From: a virus
DNA: 53,637 nt
Direction: 5' to 3' (one strand)
Virus record (IMG/VR): IMGVR_UViG_3300030116_000472
Span: 1-53,637 of that record
The position numbers were made by a program, and so were the translations under genes. Position 1 is the stretch's first letter. Each line of letters begins with the position of its first letter. The notes below the pieces were generated by a model that had not been told where the DNA came from, did not search any database, and worked only from the letters and a program-made list of their open reading frames with translations. Of this stretch, positions 6,877 to 15,006 are shown one piece after another.

Positions 6877-8961
6877 ATGGAAGAAAATGACGAAATAATG
6901 ATTGACGATACATCTGTAGTTTTAGAAGATGATGATGATAATAATATTAAAGTTGTCTATCATATTATGGATAAATATAAAAAAGCTGATACTAATCGTG
7001 AACAAGACGAAATAAGATGGTTAAAAGCTTATAAAAATTATAGAGGTATATATGATTCCGATGTACAATTTACTGAGGCTGAAAAGTCAAGAGTATTTAT
7101 TAAGACTACTAAGACCAAGACATTAGCAGCTTATGGTCAAATTGCTGATGTATTATTTGCAGGTAATAAGTTTCCATTAACTATAGAACCTACAGAATTA
7201 CCTGAAGGTGTAATAGAAAGTGTAAGTCTTGATCCACAAAAACCAGATGAAGTTAAACGTGATCCAAATGAAAGTCCTTATGGATTTGATGGTGATGGTA
7301 GAGATATACCTGCAGGTGCTACAGAAAGAACATTACTAGAAAATCTAGGACCTTTAAGTGAAAAACTAAAAGATGTAGAAGGGTTAGAACAAGGCGCAGG
7401 CCAAACTCCATCAGCTATAACTTTTCATCCTGCAATGATTGCAGCAAAGAAGATGGAAAAGAAAATACACGATCAATTACAAGAATCAAATGCTAATACA
7501 CATTTACGTAGTACAGCATTTGAGATGGCATTATTTGGTACAGGTATTATTAAAGGACCTTTTGCTTTAGATAAAGAGTATCCTAATTGGGATAATGAAG
7601 GTAATTATGATCCTTTATTTAAAACTGTTCCTTTAGTAACACATGTATCATTGTGGAATTTTTATCCTGATCCTGATGCAAACAATATGGAAGAAGCACA
7701 GTATGTATTTGAAAGACATAAAATGTCAAGATCACAATTACGTGGATTAAAGAAAAGACCATATTTTAGAGAAACAGCTATTGATGATTGTATTACTATA
7801 GGCGAAAACTACATTAAACAATCGTGGGAAGATGATCTTTCTGATTACACTAATTCAGAAGAAATAGATAGATTTGAAGTGTTTGAGTATTGGGGAATGC
7901 TTGATACTGAAATGTTAAAAGATCACGATATTGAAATACCAAAAGAATTAGATGCATATGATGAAGTTCAAATAAATGCATGGATATGTAATGATAAACT
8001 ACTAAGATTAGTTATTAATCCTTTCAAACCATCTAAGATACCATACATGTCTGCACCTTATGAACTTAATCCTTATAGTTTTTTTGGTGTAGGATTAGCA
8101 GAAAACATGGATGATACGCAGACTTTGATGAATGGTTTTATGCGTATGGCTGTGGATAATGCTGTATTATCAGGTAATCTACTTATAGAGGTAGATGAAA
8201 CTAATCTAGTTCCCGGACAAGACCTAAGTGTGTATCCCGGAAAAGTCTTTCGCAGACAAGGTGGCGCACCCGGTCAGGCTATCTTTGGAACAAAATTTCC
8301 CAATGTATCAAATGAAAACTTGCAGTTGTTTGATAAAGCTAGACAACTTGCAGATGAATCTACAGGCTTTCCTTCTTTTGCACATGGACAAACAGGTGTG
8401 TCAGGTGTAGGTAGGACAGCTAGTGGTATCTCTATGCTTATGAATGCTGCATCAGGTGGTGTTAAAACTGTTATTAAAAATATAGATGACTATATACTTA
8501 GACCACTAGGTGAAGGATTATTTAGATTTAACATGCAGTTTGATTTTGATCCTGAAATAAAAGGTGACTTAGAAGTAAAAGCTAGAGGTACAGAAAGTTT
8601 AATGGCTAATGAAGTACGTAGTCAAAGACTAATGCAATTTTTACAGGTAGCATCAAATCCTGCACTAGCACCATTTGCTAAGATGGATTATATAATAAGA
8701 GAAATAGCTAAGTCTATGGATCTTGATCCTGAAAAAGTCACTAATGATAAAGCAGAAGCAATGCTCATGGCAGAGATGATGAAAAGCTTTCAACAACAGC
8801 CACAAGGACAACCACCTGCAGGTGCAAATCCAAATGATCCGACAGGATCAGGCGGCGGCACAATAGGTACAGGAATAGCTCCTAGACCACAAGAACAAGG
8901 ATTTACAGGTAATGAACAACCACAAGGAACTCCTCAACCACCTCAAACCCCTATGCAATAA
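6877..8961 (+). CDS. portal protein
   Basis: A 694-residue protein directly after terL with the size and character of podovirus portals, the dodecameric ring through which DNA enters and leaves. Recognisable regions include the acidic N-terminus, HVSLWNFYPDPDANNMEEAQ near the middle, and PYELNPYSFFGVGLAENMDD; the C-terminus is Pro/Gln/Gly-rich. The ATG at 6877 is preferred to TTG at 6865, which would overlap the terminase stop region. Family is assigned by order and character. Confidence 0.85.
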   Translation: MEENDEIMIDDTSVVLEDDDDNNIKVVYHIMDKYKKADTNREQDEIRWLKAYKNYRGIYDSDVQFTEAEKSRVFIKTTKTKTLAAYGQIADVLFAGNKFPLTIEPTELPEGVIESVSLDPQKPDEVKRDPNESPYGFDGDGRDIPAGATERTLLENLGPLSEKLKDVEGLEQGAGQTPSAITFHPAMIAAKKMEKKIHDQLQESNANTHLRSTAFEMALFGTGIIKGPFALDKEYPNWDNEGNYDPLFKTVPLVTHVSLWNFYPDPDANNMEEAQYVFERHKMSRSQLRGLKKRPYFRETAIDDCITIGENYIKQSWEDDLSDYTNSEEIDRFEVFEYWGMLDTEMLKDHDIEIPKELDAYDEVQINAWICNDKLLRLVINPFKPSKIPYMSAPYELNPYSFFGVGLAENMDDTQTLMNGFMRMAVDNAVLSGNLLIEVDETNLVPGQDLSVYPGKVFRRQGGAPGQAIFGTKFPNVSNENLQLFDKARQLADESTGFPSFAHGQTGVSGVGRTASGISMLMNAASGGVKTVIKNIDDYILRPLGEGLFRFNMQFDFDPEIKGDLEVKARGTESLMANEVRSQRLMQFLQVASNPALAPFAKMDYIIREIAKSMDLDPEKVTNDKAEAMLMAEMMKSFQQQPQGQPPAGANPNDPTGSGGGTIGTGIAPRPQEQGFTGNEQPQGTPQPPQTPMQ

Positions 8962-9136
8962 TCCAAAGTTATGGGATGCGTTTGTTGAGTATTTAGAATA
9001 TCATATAGAAAATCATACTAGAATAATAGAACAGACAGATAATCAAGATCTGTGGAAAAGATCACAAGGATCGTTAGCTATACTTAGAAAACTACACTCA
9101 CTTAGGGAAGAAGTAAATGTCAAAGAAATTACGTAA
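8912..9136 (+). CDS. small conserved helical protein after the portal gene
   Basis: A 74-residue frame with a helical core (KLWDAFVEYLEYHIENHTRI ... GSLAILRKLHSLREE). Similar small helical proteins follow portal genes in other marine podoviruses, from memory. It overlaps the portal gene by 50 bases and the next gene by 20. The true start may be later than the ATG at 8912, because the first 17 residues overlap the repetitive Pro/Gln end of the portal gene. Function unknown. Confidence 0.6.
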   Translation: MNNHKELLNHLKPLCNNPKLWDAFVEYLEYHIENHTRIIEQTDNQDLWKRSQGSLAILRKLHSLREEVNVKEIT

Positions 9137-11786
9137 ACTTGTTGGTAAACCTACAGGTAGAGTAACTAAAGCAGGTAGACCTGTATTAAAAACTCCTCAA
9201 GGTGAAGAACGATCTGAGTATTCAGCTACAATTAAATTAAATAATGGTAAGTATATTAACATACCTACTATACACAATGGTAAATATTATACTGAAGATG
9301 AATTAAAAAAAGCTGTAGAAGATAAACGTATGATTCCTACTAGTGAGCATGATTCTTTTGAAGAAGCCATTGAAGCTGCAAAGAAAAGGAGCAAGACATT
9401 GAAACAAGGTGGAGTATTAAAAGCACATCAAGGTACAATCGTAAATGGTCAGATAGTTTATCCAACTACTTCTCAAGCACCTGCAGATCCTGAACCTAGT
9501 ATGCCAACAGAAGGTTTACCTAATCCTTTTGTGACTGATCCTACTACTATTCCACCAAAACAAGTTCCACCAATAAAATTTGATATAGGTGAACCTGTAT
9601 CTATTAATCCTATGAACTATCCCATTTCTGATCCAAGACATCCTAATTATAATCCTGCAATGGAATACAAACCTGCATATACACAAGAACAGTTAGAAGA
9701 AATGGGAATGGGATCAAGACCTATAGGACAAATGCCAATTAATATGATGCCGGGATTTGGTGGTGCAGGTGTAGATACTACTGAACCTGTAGTTGATTTT
9801 GGTGGTGGTCAGTTATTTACTACACAAATGCCAATGCCCAAGAAAACTGCAATGCCAATGCCTAATGTTGATCAAAATAAAAAACAGGTTGAACAAACTT
9901 TATTAGATTTATTAAAGCAAAGACAAATGGAACAGGCACAACGTAACTACATGCTTAATTTTGATAAAAATTTTACGACTACAGATCAATATAAAAAATT
10001 AATAAGTGATAGTGAAGCGGCACAAAAGGAGTTTGAATCAACTGATGCTTTTAAAAAGTTTAAATCTTTTCAAGAGCAACAACGAGAAATATATAATAAA
10101 GCACGAACAGATGCTATGAAACAGTTTAATACTCAATTTCATGGTGGTAATTTATTTCCGGGAATGGGAAGTATAATCAGTAAGCAAATGCCATTTAACG
10201 AGGGTGGAACAGTTATGGAAAAACAAATGGAAATGAATTTTGGAGAAACTCCAATATCACAATTAGCTGAAGGTGGTATGAAAGATGATGGTGGAGAAAA
10301 AGATCCTGTATCAGGAAATGATGTACCATCAGGATCATTAGCTAAAGAGGTACGTGATGATGTACCTGCTATGGTAAGTGAGGGTGAATTTATTTTTCCT
10401 GCAGATGTAACACGTTTTATTGGTTTAAATAAACTTATGGAGTTAAGACAAGATGCTAAGATGGGATTAAAAAAGATGGAAGCTATGGGTCAGTTAGGTA
10501 ATCCTGACGATGCTGAACTTCCTGACGATATTCCTTTTGATGCTGCTGATATTATAATTATGGGTATGGATGATGAAGAAGATTTAGAGGTTGACAAAAA
10601 GAATGAAGGTGGTATAATAGGATTTCAGGAAGGTACTGCAGATGCAGGTGAACAAGCTAATCAATACTATAATATACAAAAAGAAGGCATGAAACAATAT
10701 GCTAGAAAATATGTTATATATAGAAATGATGCAGGACAAACTATTAAAGTATTATCAACAGCTAACGGAAGTCCAATAGACACAGTACCTGCAGGATACA
10801 AAATGGTAATAGGTAAAGATGGTTTACCTGCAACTGAATTACCTGATATGCCTGAACAAAAGAAACCAGAAGTAGAACAACCTACTGTACAACAAAGAGA
10901 TGATGATAATGATACCAGAGATCCAATGGATATTATTAAACAAGGTAGAGAATCTGCAAAGATAACAGCCGACAGATTAGGTATGGATGTCGATGAATAC
11001 ATTAACCTACCAATAAAAACACGTTTTAATTTATTAAGTGAAGAATTAAATGTTATGCGTGGTGGTACGCTTGATATAGAGAAAAGAGATGCTATTCTTG
11101 CAGGTGCAGAGGGTGATAGTATCTTTGGTGGTAGTTTAATTGGTGGTGTTATTGATATGATAGGTAGTGTCTTTGATAAAGATAATGATGGATCAATGTG
11201 GACATCTACAGATAAAGATGGAAATGTTCGTAATATCTTTGGTCAAATTATTCAAACAGGTGTTGACGTATCTAAGATGGGTATACTTAAAGATGGTAGA
11301 TGGACAGGTGCTGCAACTACAAGTAAACCAAAAAAACAAAAATTTAGTAGTGATGGTAGTTTAAATCAAAATTTAACTACTTCAGGCGTAAAGAAACAAG
11401 ATGAAGCATTTTTAAAAGACAAAGATTTTGCAAGAATAGGTAGAGCAAAAAAACAAAGAATAAAAGGTGCTACAGAATATGATTCTTCTGCAAAAGCAAA
11501 ACGCATAAGAGATGATAACAAAGGTATAGCAGCTGAAAATTTTAGAGCAAGAGAATCTAAAGGTCCGTCTATGGGAGCAGATACAGGTAGCTATAAAGCA
11601 CCTAGTGTATCAAAAGCACAAAAACAAACAGAATCTAGAATTGAACGACAAAGAGATTTAGCAGGATCAAAAGATAAAACAGCTAAAGATGTAGCTTCAC
11701 GTAGAGGATTTGCATCAGGAACAATGGTAACTACACCTAAGAAAAAACCAACCAAAGGGAAGACTTTAGTACAAAAGAAATCCTAA
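9117..11786 (+). CDS. large virion/assembly protein of unknown function (889 aa)
   Basis: An 889-residue late protein between portal and scaffold. Residues 30-95 form a small domain (SATIKLNNGKYINIPTIHNG, then EEAIEAAKKRSKTL) that I recognise from phage virion proteins. The middle is Pro/Met-rich and low complexity. Around 420-470, DVPAMVSEGEFIFPADVTRF is a conserved block. Short Gly-Gly motifs recur: KQGGVLKAHQG, NEGGTV, NEGGIIGFQEG. The C-terminus is basic. No enzyme motif is seen. A head-associated or ejected protein is most likely. Confidence 0.7.
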   Translation: MSKKLRKLVGKPTGRVTKAGRPVLKTPQGEERSEYSATIKLNNGKYINIPTIHNGKYYTEDELKKAVEDKRMIPTSEHDSFEEAIEAAKKRSKTLKQGGVLKAHQGTIVNGQIVYPTTSQAPADPEPSMPTEGLPNPFVTDPTTIPPKQVPPIKFDIGEPVSINPMNYPISDPRHPNYNPAMEYKPAYTQEQLEEMGMGSRPIGQMPINMMPGFGGAGVDTTEPVVDFGGGQLFTTQMPMPKKTAMPMPNVDQNKKQVEQTLLDLLKQRQMEQAQRNYMLNFDKNFTTTDQYKKLISDSEAAQKEFESTDAFKKFKSFQEQQREIYNKARTDAMKQFNTQFHGGNLFPGMGSIISKQMPFNEGGTVMEKQMEMNFGETPISQLAEGGMKDDGGEKDPVSGNDVPSGSLAKEVRDDVPAMVSEGEFIFPADVTRFIGLNKLMELRQDAKMGLKKMEAMGQLGNPDDAELPDDIPFDAADIIIMGMDDEEDLEVDKKNEGGIIGFQEGTADAGEQANQYYNIQKEGMKQYARKYVIYRNDAGQTIKVLSTANGSPIDTVPAGYKMVIGKDGLPATELPDMPEQKKPEVEQPTVQQRDDDNDTRDPMDIIKQGRESAKITADRLGMDVDEYINLPIKTRFNLLSEELNVMRGGTLDIEKRDAILAGAEGDSIFGGSLIGGVIDMIGSVFDKDNDGSMWTSTDKDGNVRNIFGQIIQTGVDVSKMGILKDGRWTGAATTSKPKKQKFSSDGSLNQNLTTSGVKKQDEAFLKDKDFARIGRAKKQRIKGATEYDSSAKAKRIRDDNKGIAAENFRARESKGPSMGADTGSYKAPSVSKAQKQTESRIERQRDLAGSKDKTAKDVASRRGFASGTMVTTPKKKPTKGKTLVQKKS
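10591..10618 (+). promoter_or_regulatory. candidate internal promoter, exact TTGACA-16-TATAAT
   Basis: Inside the 889-residue gene, TTGACA (10591-10596) and TATAAT (10613-10618) lie 16 bases apart. Both hexamers are exact sigma-70 consensus. It would read toward the scaffold and capsid genes. The codons also encode a plausible part of the protein, so chance is not excluded. Confidence 0.35.
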
Positions 11787-11826
11787 TTAGCTACCCACAA
11801 TTAGTGGCCCTGAAAGGAGAACAAAC

Positions 11827-12690
11827 ATGGAACAAACTAATGTAGTAGGCGAAGTAAAGCCAGAAAAAAAAGTAGCATTTACAAATCGTAAATATACAAA
11901 TGAAGAAAGACAAAAGAAAGATGAAGAGGAACTAGCACAACTTGTTGAAGAGAATAAAGCGAAACCTGAAGAAGCTGAAGTTGAAGATGATAAGAATCTA
12001 TCGGCTGAAGAAAAAACTTTTAAAAAGCGTTACGGAGATTTACGTAGGCATCTTCAAAATAAAGAAAAAGAATTTGGAGATCAACTCGCAGAAGTCAAAA
12101 AACAATTAGATGAAGCTACACGTAAGGAAATACATTTACCTAAGTCTGATGAAGATATAGAAAAATGGGCAAAAGAATATCCTGATGTAGCAGCTATTGT
12201 AGAAACGATTGCTATTAAAAAAGCTAAAGAACAATCAGATCATTTAGATGCACGTGTAAAAGAATTAGCAGAAATGCAAACAAATGTATCTAGAGAAAAA
12301 GCTGAAGCACAATTATTAACAATGCATCCAGACTTTAATGAGATTAAAGAACAAGATGAGTTTCATACATGGGCAGAAGAACAACCTAAATGGATTCAAG
12401 ATGCTCTATATGAAAATGAAACAGATGCTAGAAGTGCTGCAAGAGCAATAGATTTGTATAAAGCCGATATGGGTATTGGTACAAAGAAAAAGAATACATC
12501 CAAAGATGCAGCTAAAACTGTAACTACAAGACCAACAAAAGGTCAGCCAGATACAGAAGCTACAGGGATGATAAAGGAATCAGATGTAAACAAAATGTCT
12601 GCTCAAGAATATGAAAAGAATGCTGACATGATTATGGAAGCAATCAGGAGTGGTAAGTTTATATATGATTTGTCAGGTAATGCAAGATAA
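11827..12690 (+). CDS. putative scaffolding protein
   Basis: A 287-residue, strongly charged, helical protein with coiled-coil-like stretches (KNLSAEEKTFKKRYGDLRRH, LAEVKKQLDEATRK, ARVKELAEMQTNVSREKAEA) immediately upstream of the capsid gene. This is the normal place and composition of a procapsid scaffold. The start has a strong AAGGAG site (gaaaggagaacaaac). No protease motif is visible. Assignment rests on composition and gene order. Confidence 0.75.
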   Translation: MEQTNVVGEVKPEKKVAFTNRKYTNEERQKKDEEELAQLVEENKAKPEEAEVEDDKNLSAEEKTFKKRYGDLRRHLQNKEKEFGDQLAEVKKQLDEATRKEIHLPKSDEDIEKWAKEYPDVAAIVETIAIKKAKEQSDHLDARVKELAEMQTNVSREKAEAQLLTMHPDFNEIKEQDEFHTWAEEQPKWIQDALYENETDARSAARAIDLYKADMGIGTKKKNTSKDAAKTVTTRPTKGQPDTEATGMIKESDVNKMSAQEYEKNADMIMEAIRSGKFIYDLSGNAR

Positions 12691-12693
12691 TAC

Positions 12694-12721
12694 TTGACAT
12701 TTAAATAGTTATTAGTATAAC
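12694..12721 (+). promoter_or_regulatory. promoter for the capsid gene (TTGACA-16-TATAAC)
   Basis: TTGACA at 12694-12699 and TATAAC at 12716-12721 have a 16-base spacer, in the only long intergenic gap of the left arm. The extended form CTTGACA...TATAACTA also occurs on the - strand at 42867-42895 and 50128-50155. This would add transcription of the capsid gene above read-through. Confidence 0.7.
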
Positions 12722-12739
12722 TATATATACAATATAAGG

Positions 12740-12862
12740 TAGAGTGTTACCCGGAAACGACACTAACACTCTATATTCAGCAAACAACAAAATAATTGTA
12801 GACTATCCAAATAGTTTAAGCCGTTTTATATCTACCTTAAACTGTTGGCCTCTGTAGATAGT
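12740..12862 (+). promoter_or_regulatory. structured 5' leader of the capsid mRNA
   Basis: Two inverted-repeat structures fill the 214-base gap (12691-12904). Hairpin 1 pairs TAGAGTGTTA (12740-12749) with TAACACTCTA (12764-12773) around a 14-base loop. Structure 2 pairs AGTTTAAG (12813-12820) with CTTAAACT (12836-12843), extended outside by CCAA/TTGG and ACTATC (12802-12807)/GATAGT (12857-12862). Neither is followed by a T-tract, so a stabilising or translation-control leader is more likely than a terminator. A strong AAGGAG lies just before the capsid ATG. Confidence 0.5.
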
Positions 12863-12904
12863 TTGTAGTTTGCATCTGTTTTGGAAATATAAGGAGAATT
12901 AATT

Positions 12905-14002
12905 ATGGCATTTCCAAAAGCTGCAGGACATGGTAATTTACCTAATGGTAATTTTAGTCCTATTATTTATAGCAAACAGGTGCAACTTGCTTTTCGTAAG
13001 TCATCTATTGCTGAAGCGATAACCAACAATGATTATTTTGGTGAAATCGCAGCCATGGGAGATTCTGTGAAGATTATTAAAGAACCAGAAATCACAGTAA
13101 AATCCTACGAGAGAGGAACACAGATTACTCCTCAAGATTTAGACGATGAAGAGTTTTCTCTTGTTATCGATAAAGCAAATTATTTTGCATTTAAAATTGA
13201 TGACATTGAGGAAGCACACAGCCACGTTAACTTTCAATCACTTGCAAGTGACAGAGCTGCCTATCGTTTAGCTGATCAGTTTGATCAAGAGGTACTTGGC
13301 TACATGTCAGGTTTCTCACAAACTGCTTTGCATACAAATGCAAGCACAGTAAACACATCTACTAATGGTGTGGCAGCTGTAACAGGAGCATCTACAGGTG
13401 CTAACTTAGTTGGTGCAGAACTATTGGCTTCTATGTCATTAGACGCATCTGACTTTACAAATACATCTGGAGCAGCAGGTTCAGCTAATAATTCTATTGG
13501 TATTGAACCACGTGCAGGTGGAGCAACTGCAGCTAAATCAGCAACTGCAGGTAATGCTTTTCCATTACAAATTATTGCACGTATGTCAAGACTTATGGAT
13601 CAACAAAATGTTGATACACAAGGTCGTTGGCTAGTAGTTGATCCTGTATTTATTGAGGTCTTAAAAGATGAAGATTCACGTCTTCTAAATTCAGACTTTG
13701 GTGGTTCAGGTTTACAAAATGGACTAGTAGTAAATAACCTACATGGTTTCAAGATCTATCAGTCTAACAATTTACCAACATTAGGTACAGGTCCTTCTAC
13801 TACAGGTGGTCCTAATGCTTCTAATATGGGTATTATTGTTGCAGGACATAGTTCAGCAGTCGCAACAGCAGAGCAAATAAACAAGACCGAAACTTATCGT
13901 GATCCTGATTCATTTGCAGACATTGTTCGTGGAATGCATCTGTATGGCAGAAAGATACTTCGACCTGAAGCTATCGTAACTGCTGCATATAACTTAGCAT
14001 AG
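12905..14002 (+). CDS. major capsid protein
   Basis: A 365-residue protein with the features of podovirus coat proteins. The N-terminus FSPIIYSKQVQLAFRKSSIA is followed by GDSVKIIKEPEITVKSYERG, the DDEEFSLVIDKANYFAFKID strand pair and the LASDRAAYRLADQFDQEVLG spine-helix region. The C-terminal DIVRGMHLYGRKILRPEAIV is the conserved end. An HK97-type fold is expected. It has its own promoter, structured leader and the strongest ribosome site in the arm, consistent with the most abundant virion protein. A hairpin terminator lies one gene downstream. Confidence 0.9.
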   Translation: MAFPKAAGHGNLPNGNFSPIIYSKQVQLAFRKSSIAEAITNNDYFGEIAAMGDSVKIIKEPEITVKSYERGTQITPQDLDDEEFSLVIDKANYFAFKIDDIEEAHSHVNFQSLASDRAAYRLADQFDQEVLGYMSGFSQTALHTNASTVNTSTNGVAAVTGASTGANLVGAELLASMSLDASDFTNTSGAAGSANNSIGIEPRAGGATAAKSATAGNAFPLQIIARMSRLMDQQNVDTQGRWLVVDPVFIEVLKDEDSRLLNSDFGGSGLQNGLVVNNLHGFKIYQSNNLPTLGTGPSTTGGPNASNMGIIVAGHSSAVATAEQINKTETYRDPDSFADIVRGMHLYGRKILRPEAIVTAAYNLA

Positions 14003-14016
14003 AGGGGGGATATAAC

Positions 14017-14496
14017 ATGGCTACAATTACAAGTCTTTTAAAACCTGCTCATGGAAGTGGTGGTGGTGGTAGACAACCATACATGGTTCAAATGACAGTT
14101 GATCTTACTGCACAGGCTATTTCTAGTACTGCAGGTGACGTTGTTCAATGTCTTACCATTCCTGCTAACACACGTGTATTACATGCAGGTCTTCAAGTTG
14201 TTGAATCAGCAACTATGAATACAGGTACAAATGCTACAGTAACATTAGGTGCAGCTGATGCTGACGAATTTGTTACTGCATTTGATATTGATGGTGCGTC
14301 TGATGGTGCTTATGCTCCTTCTGCTACTCCTGCAGCTGATGTAACACTTGCTACTGCAGATACTTTGGATCTCACCTTTGCAGGTGATGGTGCAACATAT
14401 ACTGCAGGTAAAATACGTGTTTACGCTGTAATGTTAGATGTTAGTGACATGGGTGACATGACAGCCGACATAGTTGACAGAGATATGTTAGCTTAA
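14017..14496 (+). CDS. putative head decoration/virion protein
   Basis: A 159-residue Ala/Thr/Gly-rich, acidic, beta-rich protein (VVQCLTIPANTRVLHAGLQV, NATVTLGAADADEFVTAFDI) directly after the capsid gene, ending DIVDRDMLA. It is co-transcribed with the capsid gene and followed by a terminator, so it is probably made in high amount. That fits a decoration or stabilising protein. The family is not named with certainty. Confidence 0.7.
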   Translation: MATITSLLKPAHGSGGGGRQPYMVQMTVDLTAQAISSTAGDVVQCLTIPANTRVLHAGLQVVESATMNTGTNATVTLGAADADEFVTAFDIDGASDGAYAPSATPAADVTLATADTLDLTFAGDGATYTAGKIRVYAVMLDVSDMGDMTADIVDRDMLA

Positions 14497-14511
14497 TAGT
14501 TTTATTATGTG

Positions 14512-14543
14512 AGAGGGCGAGTAATGCTTGCCCTCTTATTTAT
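14512..14543 (+). terminator. rho-independent terminator after the capsid operon
   Basis: AGAGGGCGAG (14512-14521) pairs with CTTGCCCTCT (14527-14536) with one G-U pair and a 5-base loop TAATG, followed by a T-rich stretch (TATTTAT). This is the clearest intrinsic terminator in the window and would end the capsid/decoration transcript. Confidence 0.75.
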
Positions 14544-14559
14544 ATAAAAGGAGATTAAA

Positions 14560-15006
14560 ATGGGAATAACAACAGCCTTATGTAATACATTTAAAAAAGA
14601 ATTACTAGAAGGTATACACACATTTGGAACAGATACATTTAAGTTAGCTTTAATTAAATCAGGTGAATCAGGAACATATGGTGCATCTACAGCAAACTAT
14701 TCTGATGTTACAGGTAATAGTGATGAGATAAGCAATACAGGTAACTATAGTGCAGGTGGTGCAAGTTTAACATCAGTTACAGTAACAGGTGGTACAAGTG
14801 CGTCAACAGCTTTTGTTGATTTTGATAATGTTCAATTTACTAGTGCTACAATAGATGCTAATGGTGCGATTATTTATAATTCATCAGAGGGTAATAAAGC
14901 TGTAGCAATTATTAATTTTGGTTCTACTCAATCATCAGACAATGGTACATTTACAGTTACTATGCCAGCCGCAGGAACAAGCACAGCTATTATTAGGATT
15001 AGCTAA
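14560..15006 (+). CDS. conserved phage tail/virion structural protein
   Basis: A 148-residue beta-rich protein beginning MGITTALCNTFKKELLEGIH, with LALIKSGESGTYGASTANYS, ANGAIIYNSSEGNK and a C-terminal AIIRIS. I recognise this family from many marine phages as a structural protein near fibre genes; exact role unknown. It has a strong AAGGAG site. Its TAA overlaps the next ATG (TAATG), coupling it to the fibre gene. It is the first gene after the capsid terminator. Confidence 0.75.
   Translation: MGITTALCNTFKKELLEGIHTFGTDTFKLALIKSGESGTYGASTANYSDVTGNSDEISNTGNYSAGGASLTSVTVTGGTSASTAFVDFDNVQFTSATIDANGAIIYNSSEGNKAVAIINFGSTQSSDNGTFTVTMPAAGTSTAIIRIS

Noticed and set aside
12740-12773. Hairpin as terminator of the scaffold transcript
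   Set aside because: The stem is perfect but no T-tract follows it, and it lies downstream of the capsid promoter, so a leader structure fits better.
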